17,188 nt of DNA, taken from Bacteroidales bacterium. GTDB lineage: Bacteria; Bacteroidota; Bacteroidia; Bacteroidales; UBA932. The DNA lies in contig JAFZMA010000194.1 of assembly GCA_017551215.1 (NCBI GenBank), positions 1-17,188 on the forward strand, read 5' to 3'. Below, piece after piece: positions 1 through 7,660 of this stretch. The first letter of the stretch is position 1; each line of letters starts with the position of its first letter. The notes below the pieces were generated by a model. It made no database searches and had not been told where the DNA came from. It was given only the letters and a program-made list of their open reading frames with translations. The translations under genes were made by a program, and so were the position numbers.

Positions 1-1058
1 AGACAATGTGGTTTTTGAGGCTCGCCGAGAAACTTCCCGTTCCTGCCCAGATATTTTTTTGCGGGGTCGTAAGGAATTCCAATCTTGTCAAGTAGAGGTT
101 CCACACTAACCTGATGGGTCTGCAGGCCCAGATCCCATGGATCATATCCCATCACAAGGCCGGCAACTTCCTCGTATGTAAATACAGGAATACCATGACC
201 ATCCTGCCCGTAGGTCTTTCCTTCTGTCTCAGCGATGACATACTGCCATCTGTCAAGAAAATAAGGGCAGCCCGGGCAGTTGGTGATAATCATATCCGGC
301 TTGAAAGGCTCCATGCTCTCGAATTTCTTGTGGGTGTTGGAAATTGAATAACCTCTATTTCCCTTAATGAGGTACTGGCGGAATCCGAAACCGCAGCAAT
401 GTCTTCTTTCCGGATAATCAACGATTTGCCCGCCCCAGGCTTCTACCATTCCTACAAGTACATACGGATATTCAGCGCCTCCCACTCCCTTGGAAGGGAA
501 CATCTTGGAATAGTGGCATCCAATATGCTCCACAACCCTTAGCGGCTCACCGGTTTTCTTGTTCACCAGCTTGAACTTGCTCTTTGCCGCAATCTGCATC
601 CTGTACTTGAAAATGAGGTCGCTGGCGTGAACCAGAAATTTGGGCTTTGCGAACTCCAGCTTGCAGGTTTTCCAGAGATTCTCGGCGATTTTCTGCTGAA
701 GCTCAGGATATTCCCTCCAGGTCTCCATGGTCTCGCAGTACAGTCCGAAAGAGGTGATGCAGGAGCAGACGTAGTTCTCGTAGCCGTACTTGTGCATCAG
801 GGCAAACTGTCTGGCTATGATGGTCATGACAGTTTCCTGAGGTATTGTGTCTGAATGGTAGGCTATGCCTCCGCAGGTGGTATGGTGCTCGGTTTCAAAG
901 ATATCCTTGCCCAGCTTATTGCGCGTGATATCCAGGAAAGTTGCTTCAGAGGCTGGGAAGAAAGACTGCCTTATGCAGCTTCTTACATAGAAATAATGGT
1001 CTTCCGGTATTTCTTTCTGGTATTCGGCCCAGATTTTCTTTTTTCCTTCGTAAATCAT
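1..1058 (-). CDS. HdrB-like CCG-domain heterodisulfide reductase subunit (3' end cut by window edge)
   Basis: I translated this frame by hand from the ATG at 1058. It stays open to the left edge (352 codons), so the C-terminus is missing. The protein matches the subunit B family of CoB-CoM heterodisulfide reductases, in which cysteine-rich CCG domains hold noncubane [4Fe-4S] clusters. The C-terminal CCG motif is complete: Cys181, the pair Cys221-Cys222, and Cys261/Cys264 in NCPGCPYFLD. The N-terminal motif is degenerate: Cys28, a single Cys62 in HTTCGGIAYH where a CC pair is usual, and Cys98-x-Cys100 instead of CxxC. The protein is longer than archaeal HdrB (about 290-300 residues), with a tail past the usual HQV...EPLLDKIGI end. 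It starts 3 bases after the hdrC-like stop, so the two are surely co-transcribed. Methanogen cofactors are unlikely here, so the physiological substrate is unknown; electron transfer with an HdrA-like flavoprotein is inferred. Confidence 0.88.
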   Translation of the reverse strand, partial: MIYEGKKKIWAEYQKEIPEDHYFYVRSCIRQSFFPASEATFLDITRNKLGKDIFETEHHTTCGGIAYHSDTIPQETVMTIIARQFALMHKYGYENYVCSCITSFGLYCETMETWREYPELQQKIAENLWKTCKLEFAKPKFLVHASDLIFKYRMQIAAKSKFKLVNKKTGEPLRVVEHIGCHYSKMFPSKGVGGAEYPYVLVGMVEAWGGQIVDYPERRHCCGFGFRQYLIKGNRGYSISNTHKKFESMEPFKPDMIITNCPGCPYFLDRWQYVIAETEGKTYGQDGHGIPVFTYEEVAGLVMGYDPWDLGLQTHQVSVEPLLDKIGIPYDPAKKYLGRNGKFLGEPQKPHC

Positions 1059-1061
1059 CTT

Positions 1062-1757
1062 CTAATGATTGAAATGTTTAGGGCTGCACTCGGAATAGAG
1101 TTTCTGGCAGTATTCTTCTTCCGTAAGTCCAAGTTCGGTAGCCTTCTTTAATCCGGCATTCTTCACGTTTTCAAGCATTTCCGTAGCGCCGGTAATATCA
1201 TAGATTCTCTTTAGCTCATCCAGATCCTTCTGTGGAATTTTCCTCATTGCACCCGGGCCTTCCTTGTCAAGGTTTGCTCCCATACGGTCAAAAACATCAT
1301 CCATATTCTTCTCTACCCATTCCCAGACAACTCCGGCCTCGAGATGTTCCTTGTATTTGAAAGTTCTCGGATACACGCAGTAACCATAATTCAGGATATT
1401 GCTGTTCAGGTCTTTGCACAGGAGATACATCTGCCGTCCCTTTTCGGATTCCATGAAGAAACCTGTCTGGATAGAGAGGCTTCTCAGAGCCATGACAATG
1501 AGTCCTGCAGCGTTTTTTCTCGGGCAGCGGGTTACGCAGCTCAGGCATTCTCCGCAATACCATATAGTGTCGCTTTTGAGAAGCTCCTCAATCTGGGCAT
1601 CGTCCTGTTTCTGGACAATGTCCACAATTCTTCTCGGGTCATAGCGGTAAAACTCGGCTGCAGGACAGATAGCCGTGCAGGTACCGCAGTTTATGCAGGC
1701 GTTCAGGCCTTCCCGGAGCCTGTAATCCTTCATCAGTCTGTCATATAGCTTTCCCAT
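1062..1757 (-). CDS. HdrC-like two [4Fe-4S] ferredoxin subunit
   Basis: A 231-residue soluble iron-sulfur protein of the heterodisulfide reductase subunit C type, expected to pass electrons between an HdrA-like flavoprotein and the HdrB-like partner encoded next. Two cubane cluster motifs are visible: CINCGTCTAICP (Cys21, 24, 27, 31) and CGECLSCVTRCP (Cys68, 71, 74, 78). The remaining 150 residues are largely helical and charged, with extra cysteines at 114, 127, 217 and 224, and make it longer than archaeal HdrC (about 185 residues). I chose the ATG at 1757 rather than the in-frame ATG at 1799, because 1799 lies inside the MarR gene and MGKLYDRL fits the family start. The MarR stop is 1 base upstream and the HdrB-like start is 3 bases downstream, so this is the middle gene of an operon. 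No membrane segment is present, which argues against a DsrK/HdrD-type membrane complex. Confidence 0.88.
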   Translation of the reverse strand: MGKLYDRLMKDYRLREGLNACINCGTCTAICPAAEFYRYDPRRIVDIVQKQDDAQIEELLKSDTIWYCGECLSCVTRCPRKNAAGLIVMALRSLSIQTGFFMESEKGRQMYLLCKDLNSNILNYGYCVYPRTFKYKEHLEAGVVWEWVEKNMDDVFDRMGANLDKEGPGAMRKIPQKDLDELKRIYDITGATEMLENVKNAGLKKATELGLTEEEYCQKLYSECSPKHFNH

Positions 1758-1758
1758 C

Positions 1759-2244
1759 CTATGCCGTGAATTTGCTGTTGGTAGGGTACTTAGCGGCAAG
1801 AGACAAAAGGTCTATGTCGTTGTTCATGTTCTCCGCCATTTTGCTGAGTACTTTTATAAATTTCTGCATATCGTCTTTGGTTATACCGTTAATAATCTTG
1901 TCTACGGCATCCATAGCAACCTTTGTTACCTTATCCTTGATTTTCATGGCATAATCGGTAACCTCTATAAGGTTCTGTCTTCGGTCTTTAGGATTATTAG
2001 ACCTGCGGACAAGATTCCTTTCTTCAAGGCCGTCCACGAGTTTTACCACAGAATTCTTGTCTTTGAGAATGTAGTCTGCAATCTGCTGCTGGGTAAGAAC
2101 ACCCTCGTCCCAAAGTGTATCCATAACCAGGAATTGTTCAGGCGTTATGTTAAGGCCTTCATCCTCGAATATTCCAGCCACATACTGCTTGAAACGGTTG
2201 TGTACCAGATTCAAAAACATTCCCACCTGCTTGTTCAGAATCAT
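1759..2244 (-). CDS. MarR-family transcriptional regulator
   Basis: A 161-residue winged-helix repressor-type protein. The DNA-binding domain spans about residues 30-100: helix-turn-helix around LTQQQIADYILKDKNSVVKLVDGL (read 50-73), then a wing with the family pattern NNPKDRRQNLIEVT (83-96). Flanking N- and C-terminal helices would form the dimer interface. The frame opens earlier, at 2304, but a TAnnTTTG promoter element at 2291-2298 lies downstream of that ATG, so I place the start at 2244. It has no cysteine in this form, so any redox sensing would need another ligand. It is the first gene of the MarR-hdrC-hdrB operon (1-base spacing to hdrC) and most likely controls that operon, including itself. 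The ligand cannot be read from the sequence. Confidence 0.9.
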   Translation of the reverse strand: MILNKQVGMFLNLVHNRFKQYVAGIFEDEGLNITPEQFLVMDTLWDEGVLTQQQIADYILKDKNSVVKLVDGLEERNLVRRSNNPKDRRQNLIEVTDYAMKIKDKVTKVAMDAVDKIINGITKDDMQKFIKVLSKMAENMNNDIDLLSLAAKYPTNSKFTA

Positions 2245-2247
2245 ATA

Positions 2248-2255
2248 ATACGTAT
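2248..2255. promoter_or_regulatory. Short palindrome in the MarR leader, possible operator
   Basis: ATACGTAT is a perfect 8-base palindrome lying 3 bases upstream of the MarR start codon and inside the presumed leader. MarR proteins commonly bind short AT-rich inverted repeats at their own promoters. The repeat is short and the region is AT-rich, so chance is a real alternative. Confidence 0.2.
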
Positions 2256-2290
2256 ATTTATAGTAAGAGGTTTTACTTTCAGTTTGATTA

Positions 2291-2298
2291 CAAATATA
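2291..2298 (-). promoter_or_regulatory. Bacteroidetes -7 promoter element for the MarR-hdrCB operon
   Basis: The minus strand reads TATATTTG, an exact match to the TAnnTTTG -7 consensus of Bacteroidetes promoters, about 47 bases upstream of the MarR ATG at 2244. No clear TTTG -33 box is present at the expected distance, near the end of the exchanger gene. The site would give a leader of roughly 40 bases and decides between the two possible MarR starts. Confidence 0.5.
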
Positions 2299-2323
2299 GC
2301 ACAAATTCCAGCTTATTGATGAT

Positions 2324-3316
2324 TTATGCCAGAGAAATGGTCACTATAATGTAAAGAATGTAGAGAGCAAAAAGCATGAAGCCTTCTATTCTCCTGATCT
2401 TGAAGCTTGTCCTCGCAGATACCAGAAGCAGCAGGGTAGCCAGAAGCAGGAAGATGAAGTGGACATGGTTAACGCTTGCAAGAGGCAGAGGGGTAACAGT
2501 TGCGCATCCTCCCAGAATCAGGAAAACATTGAAGATGTTGGAGCCGATAACGTTTCCAATGGCTATTCCAACCTTCTTGCGGCAGGCTGCCATTACACTG
2601 GCTGCAAGCTCCGGAAGGCTGGTACCTATCGCGATGATGGTTGCACCTATGAGAGTATCGGAGACGCCTTGAGCCCTGGCAAGGACAGTGGCGTTGTCTA
2701 CCAGGATGTTACCGCCCCAGATAAGTACGGCAAGTCCTCCGAGGAACATAACAAGGGATAGCAGGAAGTTCTTCTTGACAACCGGCTTCTCCTCTTCCTT
2801 TGCTTCATCTTTTGTTGCGTTTTCGTGTCTTTTGGCACTCGCAATGGAATAGAACATGAACACCAGGAAGAACAGCAGAAGGATGATACCCTCAGTTCTG
2901 GAGATTACGTTTCCGGTCATCTGGTCATCTATGGTAAGGGTTTCTATCTGAGTGTCCAGAGACACGAGAATCAGAACTACAGTGGAAAGAAGCATGAACT
3001 GCATATCCCTGTTCACGTTGATACGGGAAACGGTCATAGGGTAGATAATGGAGCTTAATCCAATGATGAGCAATATGTTGCAGATGTTGGATCCCAAGAT
3101 GTTACCTACGGAAAGTCCAACGCTGCCCTTCATGGCTCCAAGGAAGGAAACCACCAGTTCAGGCGCGCTTGTGCCGATTGCAACTATGGTCATTCCTATG
3201 ACTATGTCCGAGATGCCGAAGCGGGTGGCTATCCTTGAGGAGCCAACTACAAGAAAATTGGCACCCACAATGATCATCGCTAGACCGAGAATAATCAGAA
3301 GTATTGTACTTGTCAT
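2324..3316 (-). CDS. CaCA-family Na+/Ca2+ (cation/Ca2+) exchanger
   Basis: A 330-residue integral inner-membrane antiporter of the calcium/cation antiporter superfamily (YrbG/CaxA-like), expected to extrude Ca2+ in exchange for Na+ or H+. The two inverted alpha repeats are plain: AIGTSAPE at 47-53 with GNILGSN at 71-77, and AIGTSLPE at 229-236 with GNVIGSN at 254-260. Glu53 and Glu236 are the equivalent ion-binding acids. About ten hydrophobic segments are visible, split into two halves by a charged cytoplasmic loop at about 162-182 (rich in K and E), as is usual for the family. The length is typical. It starts 18 bases downstream of carB and may ride on the car transcript; no functional link to carbamoyl phosphate synthesis is evident. 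Ion specificity cannot be fixed from sequence alone. Confidence 0.93.
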   Translation of the reverse strand: MTSTILLIILGLAMIIVGANFLVVGSSRIATRFGISDIVIGMTIVAIGTSAPELVVSFLGAMKGSVGLSVGNILGSNICNILLIIGLSSIIYPMTVSRINVNRDMQFMLLSTVVLILVSLDTQIETLTIDDQMTGNVISRTEGIILLLFFLVFMFYSIASAKRHENATKDEAKEEEKPVVKKNFLLSLVMFLGGLAVLIWGGNILVDNATVLARAQGVSDTLIGATIIAIGTSLPELAASVMAACRKKVGIAIGNVIGSNIFNVFLILGGCATVTPLPLASVNHVHFIFLLLATLLLLVSARTSFKIRRIEGFMLFALYILYIIVTISLA

Positions 3317-3334
3317 GATCTTTTGTTTTGCGGT

Positions 3335-6300
3335 TTAATACTCGTCCCAACTCTTGATCTGGATCTGGTCTATGTCCAGGTTGCAGAAAGCATTTATGAA
3401 CGCGCTTGCAAGACGGGTGTTGGTCAGAAGCTGGATATTGAAGTCTACGGCTGAACGCCTTACCTTATAGCCGTTTTCAAGTTCGGTCTTGGTAAGGTTC
3501 TTTGGTATGTTTACCACCATATCTATCTTCTTCTGGCGTATCAGGTCCAGAGCCTGTGGACTCTTGCCCTTCTCGCTTGGCCAGTAGACGAGAGTTGTCT
3601 GTATATTGTTGTCTTTCAGGTATCTGTAAGTTCCGCCCGTAGCATAGAGCTTATAGCCTTTTCGGCTTAGCCTCTGGCAGGCCTCTAGCATTTCTGCCTT
3701 TTCCTTTCCGTCTCCTGTTGAAAGCAGAATGCCTTTGGAAGGGATGCTGTAGCCAACGCTGAGCATGGATTTCAGCACGGTTTCAGATGTATCGTCACCG
3801 ATGCAGCCAACTTCTCCCGTGGATGCCATGTCCACACCCAGGACCGGATCCGCCTTGAGCAGCCTTGAGAAGGAGAACTGGGGAGCCTTGATTCCTACAT
3901 AGTCCAGGTCGAAGGCGCTCTTGTCCGGAGCCTTGAACTTTTCTCCGGTCATTACCTTGGTTGCCAGTTCTATAAAGTTGATTTTAAGCACTTTACTAAC
4001 GAACGGGAAACTCCTGGAAGCCCTCAGGTTGCACTCTATGACAAGGATATCGTTGTCCTTTGCCATGAACTGGATGTTGAACGGGCCGCTGATGCGGAGC
4101 TCCCTGGCTATAGTCCTGGATATCTTCTTTAGCCTCCTTACTGTTTCCACGTAAAGCTTCTGAGGAGGGAACTGGATTGTCGCGTCTCCGGAATGGACAC
4201 CGGCAAACTCAATGTGTTCGCTGATGGCGTAGGCTACAATTTCTCCGTCTTTGGCCACCGCGTCAAATTCTATCTCCTTGGCGTGCTGGATGAATTCGCT
4301 CACCACAACCGGATGCTTCTTGGAAACGTCTGCTGCCAGCTGGAGGAACTGCTTGAGTTCGTGGTTGTTGGAGCATACGTTCATGGCGGCGCCGCTGAGC
4401 ACGTAGGAAGGCCTTACTAGGACAGGGTAGCCCACCTTGTCCACAAATGCGTGGATGTCGTCAAGAGTGGTGAGCTCGCTCCAGCGTGGCTGGTTTATTC
4501 CCAGGCGGTCCAGCATCGCCGAGAATTTATGGCGGTCTTCCGCATTGTCTATGGATAGGGCGGAGGTTCCAAGAATCCTCACGTTTGCATCGTTGAGCCT
4601 CATTGCCAGATTGTTAGGAATCTGGCCACCCACGCTTACCACAACCCCGTAAGGGGATTCCAGCTCGAATATGTCCATAACCCTTTCGTATGTGAGCTCG
4701 TCAAAGTAGAGGCGGTCGCACATATCGTAGTCCGTAGATACGGTCTCCGGGTTGTAGTTGATCATGACTCCCCTCCAGCCGCATTTGCGCAATGTGCTCA
4801 GGCAGTTGACGCTACACCAGTCGAACTCTACGGAACTGCCTATGCGGTAAGCTCCGCTTCCCAGCACGATTATGGACTTGTGGTCTTTCTCATAGCTGAT
4901 GTCATTGGCGGTTCCGTTGTATGTCAGATAGAGGTAGTTTGTCTTTGCCGGGAATTCAGCAGCCAGTGTATCTATCTGCTTGACAACAGGGAGAATACCC
5001 AGTGACTTCCTGTACTCGCGGACCTTTACCGCGTAGCTGTCCGGATCTGTCTTTCCTTTCAGGACGAGCCTTCCTATCTGGAAGTCCGAGAAGCCGCTGG
5101 CCTTGGCCCGCTGCATTGTCTCGGAGTCGATTTCCCTGAGGTCTTTCAGACGGGAGAGTTCCTTTCCTATAAGATGTATGTTGTAGAGTTTCTGGAGGAA
5201 CCACTTGTCTATCTTGGTTGCATCGTGAATCCTGTCTACAGTGTAACCGGCTTCAAACGCCTTGGCTATGACAAAGATACGGCTGTCTGTAGGTTCCTTG
5301 AGCTCCTTTTCTATATCGTCCACCTTCATCTCCTTGTTGGCCACGAAACCGTGTGCCCCGCGTCCGATCATCCTTAGGCCTTTCTGGATTACTTCCTCAA
5401 AGCTTCTTCCAATTGCCATCACCTCTCCCACGCTTTTCATGCTGCTGCCTATCAAACGGCTGACTCCATGGAACTTGCTCAGATCCCAGCGTGGAATCTT
5501 GCACACTATGTAGTCCAGTGCCGGCTCAAAGAATGCCGGTGTGGTCTTTGTCACGGAATTCTTTAGGTCGAACAGTCCGTAGCCAAGTCCGAGCTTGGCG
5601 GCCACGAACGCCAGCGGATACCCGGTTGCCTTGGAAGCCAAGGCGGAGGAGCGGCTCAGGCGGGCGTTCACCTCTATAACTCTATAGTCCTCGCTCTCAG
5701 GGTCAAAGGCATACTGCACGTTACATTCTCCCACAATTCCTATATGCCTTACAATCTTTATGGAAAGCTCCCTGAGGAGGAAATATTCGTGATTTGTAAG
5801 CGTCTGGCTTGGAGCCACCACAATGCTCTCTCCGGTATGGATTCCCAGAGGGTCGAAGTTCTCCATGTTGCAGACAGTGATGCAGTTGTCAAAGCGGTCT
5901 CTTACAACTTCATATTCTATTTCTTTCCAGCCTTTCAGGGATTTTTCCACCAGAACCTGGGGGGAGAACGTAAAGGCCTTGGCGGTGAGCTTTTTAAGCT
6001 CCGCATCATTTGAGCAGAAGCCGCTGCCGAGCCCTCCGAGAGCGTAGGCGGCGCGCACGATTACAGGATAGCCGAGTTCGTTTGCCGCCTTGAGTGCGTC
6101 TTCCGTGTTTTCTACTGCATGGCTCTTTATGGTCTTGACAGAAATCTCGTCCAGTTTCTTTACGAACAGTTCCCTGTCTTCTGTGTCCATTATGGCCTGA
6201 ATAGGGGTTCCAAGTACCTGAACCTTATATTTTTCCAGTATTCCCAGACGGTAGAGTTCCACTCCGCAGTTAAGGGCTGTCTGTCCTCCGAAGGATAGCA

Positions 6301-6550
6301 GTATTCCCTGCGGCTTCTCTTTCTGAATGACCTTCTCCACAAAGTACGGGGTTACCGGAAGGAAGTATATTTTATCTGCAATTCCTTCCGATGTCTGAAC
6401 GGTGGCGATGTTAGGATTTATGAGCACTGTCTTTATGTGCTCTTCCTTCATTGCCTTGAGAGCCTGGGAACCTGAGTAGTCGAATTCTCCGGCCTCACCG
6501 ATTTTCAGTGCGCCTGAACCAAGTATGAGGACTTTCTTTATAGGCTTCAT
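3335..6550 (-). CDS. carB: Carbamoyl-phosphate synthase large subunit
   Basis: The 1071-residue ammonia-dependent synthetase subunit makes carbamoyl phosphate from bicarbonate, ATP and ammonia channelled from CarA. Order of parts: first ATP-grasp half (about 1-400) with GQTALNCGVELY (89-100), the Gly-rich loop ALGGLGSG (170-177) and EVNARLSRSSALASKATGYP (293-312); an oligomerisation segment (about 400-550); a second ATP-grasp half (about 555-930) starting at IVLGSGAYRIGSSVEFDW, with VRPSYVLSGAAM (712-723); and an MGS-like allosteric domain (about 940-1060) containing ATGGTYRYL (970-978). Length is that of the family (E. coli 1073). The wording of the first half is close to my memory of the CPS part of animal CAD. 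The ATG follows the carA TAA with no gap (TAAATG), implying translational coupling. Confidence 0.98.
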   Translation of the reverse strand: MKPIKKVLILGSGALKIGEAGEFDYSGSQALKAMKEEHIKTVLINPNIATVQTSEGIADKIYFLPVTPYFVEKVIQKEKPQGILLSFGGQTALNCGVELYRLGILEKYKVQVLGTPIQAIMDTEDRELFVKKLDEISVKTIKSHAVENTEDALKAANELGYPVIVRAAYALGGLGSGFCSNDAELKKLTAKAFTFSPQVLVEKSLKGWKEIEYEVVRDRFDNCITVCNMENFDPLGIHTGESIVVAPSQTLTNHEYFLLRELSIKIVRHIGIVGECNVQYAFDPESEDYRVIEVNARLSRSSALASKATGYPLAFVAAKLGLGYGLFDLKNSVTKTTPAFFEPALDYIVCKIPRWDLSKFHGVSRLIGSSMKSVGEVMAIGRSFEEVIQKGLRMIGRGAHGFVANKEMKVDDIEKELKEPTDSRIFVIAKAFEAGYTVDRIHDATKIDKWFLQKLYNIHLIGKELSRLKDLREIDSETMQRAKASGFSDFQIGRLVLKGKTDPDSYAVKVREYRKSLGILPVVKQIDTLAAEFPAKTNYLYLTYNGTANDISYEKDHKSIIVLGSGAYRIGSSVEFDWCSVNCLSTLRKCGWRGVMINYNPETVSTDYDMCDRLYFDELTYERVMDIFELESPYGVVVSVGGQIPNNLAMRLNDANVRILGTSALSIDNAEDRHKFSAMLDRLGINQPRWSELTTLDDIHAFVDKVGYPVLVRPSYVLSGAAMNVCSNNHELKQFLQLAADVSKKHPVVVSEFIQHAKEIEFDAVAKDGEIVAYAISEHIEFAGVHSGDATIQFPPQKLYVETVRRLKKISRTIARELRISGPFNIQFMAKDNDILVIECNLRASRSFPFVSKVLKINFIELATKVMTGEKFKAPDKSAFDLDYVGIKAPQFSFSRLLKADPVLGVDMASTGEVGCIGDDTSETVLKSMLSVGYSIPSKGILLSTGDGKEKAEMLEACQRLSRKGYKLYATGGTYRYLKDNNIQTTLVYWPSEKGKSPQALDLIRQKKIDMVVNIPKNLTKTELENGYKVRRSAVDFNIQLLTNTRLASAFINAFCNLDIDQIQIKSWDEY

Positions 6551-7627
6551 TTACAGGAGGTTTATGAACTGGTCAAACAAAAATTCAGTGTCTGTAGGGC
6601 CGCTTGTGGCTTCTGGGTGGAACTGGGCGGAGAAGAACGGTTTCTTCTTGTGGCGTATGCCCTCGTTGGTGCCGTCGTTCATGTTCACAAACAGCGGTTC
6701 CCAGTCTTTGCCCAGAGTGCTGTCGTCTACGGCGAACCCGTGGTTCTGGCTGGTTACAAAGCAGCAGTCTGTTCCCAGCATCCTTACCGGCTGGTTATGG
6801 CTGCGGTGGCCGTATTTCAGTTTATAGGTCTTTGCTCCAGCGGCTCTGGCCATCAGCTGATTGCCCATGCAGATCCCGAAGATTGGCTTATCGCCCTTCA
6901 TGGCAACCTTCAAATGCTCTACCGCCTTGGTGCAGAGCTCCGGGTTTCCAGGACCGTTGGATATGAACAGGCCGTCCCATTCCAGGAGGTTGAAGTCATA
7001 GTCCCATGGAACCCGAACCACTTCCACATTTCTGTTTATCAGGCATCTGAGAATGTTGTTCTTTACACCGCAATCCACCAGCACAACCCTCTTGGGGCCT
7101 TCTCCGTATACCGTGACATCCTTGCAGGAAACTATGTCAACCTGATTTTCAAGATTAGGGTCTGCAACCGGGCCTTTTTTGCGGCTTCCCTGAGGCACTA
7201 TCCTTCCCAGCATGGCTCCGTTTTCCCTCAGGACCTTGGTAAGCTCCCTGGTATCCACTCCCCAGATTCCTGGAATCTTATGGCTTTTCATCCATTCATC
7301 CAGGCTGCGGGCGGAATCCCAGTGGCTGTAATTGTCCGAATAGCAGGAGATTACCAGAGCTCTTACATGTATTTTGCCGGACTCGAACACTTCCGAGATA
7401 CCCCAGCGGTCCAGTCTGTCGTCCGGTACTCCGTAGTTTCCGATGATAGGGTAGGTAATGCAGAGGATCTGCCCGGAATAAGAAGGGTCCGTAAGGCTTT
7501 CCGGATAGCCTACCATAGCTGTGTTGAACACCACCTCTCCCTCTGCACTCTTCTGATACCCAAAAGAATAGCCCTGAAATTCAAGGCCATTCTCTAAGAC
7601 TAACTTTATTTTGTTTTGGGACTGCAT
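6551..7627 (-). CDS. carA: Carbamoyl-phosphate synthase small (glutaminase) subunit
   Basis: The 358-residue subunit hydrolyses glutamine and feeds ammonia to CarB, in the cytoplasm, for pyrimidine and arginine synthesis. The N-terminal CPSase small-chain domain covers about residues 5-145 (FNTAMVGYPESLTDPSYSGQ, 34-53). The class I glutamine amidotransferase domain follows (about 180-358), with the nucleophile Cys253 in GICMGNQ and the His337/Glu339 pair in QFHPEA. The common GHQ after the nucleophile is GNQ here, which I believe is a lineage trait and not a loss of catalysis. A TAnnTTTG element (TAACTTTG) 26 bases upstream suggests its own promoter, although the dipeptidase gene ends only 30 bases upstream on the same strand. 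It is followed without a gap by carB. Confidence 0.98.
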   Translation of the reverse strand: MQSQNKIKLVLENGLEFQGYSFGYQKSAEGEVVFNTAMVGYPESLTDPSYSGQILCITYPIIGNYGVPDDRLDRWGISEVFESGKIHVRALVISCYSDNYSHWDSARSLDEWMKSHKIPGIWGVDTRELTKVLRENGAMLGRIVPQGSRKKGPVADPNLENQVDIVSCKDVTVYGEGPKRVVLVDCGVKNNILRCLINRNVEVVRVPWDYDFNLLEWDGLFISNGPGNPELCTKAVEHLKVAMKGDKPIFGICMGNQLMARAAGAKTYKLKYGHRSHNQPVRMLGTDCCFVTSQNHGFAVDDSTLGKDWEPLFVNMNDGTNEGIRHKKKPFFSAQFHPEATSGPTDTEFLFDQFINLL

Positions 7628-7652
7628 TGTAAATTGTCGTCTATTCGGGCTC

Positions 7653-7660
7653 CAAAGTTA
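7653..7660 (-). promoter_or_regulatory. Bacteroidetes -7 promoter element for carAB
   Basis: The minus strand reads TAACTTTG, an exact TAnnTTTG match, 25 bases upstream of the carA ATG. Its first three bases are the TAA stop codon of the upstream dipeptidase gene. No TTTG -33 box stands at the expected 19-21 base distance, so the site is only partly supported. Confidence 0.45.

Noticed and set aside
1758..1799. In-frame ATG at 1799 for the hdrC-like gene
   Set aside because: It would overlap the MarR gene and add 14 residues that do not resemble the family; 1757 gives a natural operon spacing.
2245..2304. Upstream ATG at 2304 as the MarR start
   Set aside because: It lies upstream of the TATATTTG -7 element, so it would not be in the mRNA, and the added residues do not look like the MarR N-terminus.
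6555..6565. AGGAGG followed by ATG on the plus strand, looking like a strong ribosome-binding site
   Set aside because: It lies on the strand opposite the end of carA, leads into a frame of about 88 codons without domain signs, and Bacteroidota seldom use Shine-Dalgarno sequences.
7210..7400. The GNQ in place of GHQ after the CarA nucleophile as loss of activity
   Set aside because: Cys253, His337 and Glu339 are all present, and I recall the same substitution in related Bacteroidetes CarA proteins, so activity is expected. The motif itself lies at about 6860-6875.
6617..7597. A 326-codon open frame on the plus strand opposite carA
   Set aside because: It lies entirely antisense to a confident carA, its translation shows no recognisable domain, and the long opening follows from the codon use of the real gene.
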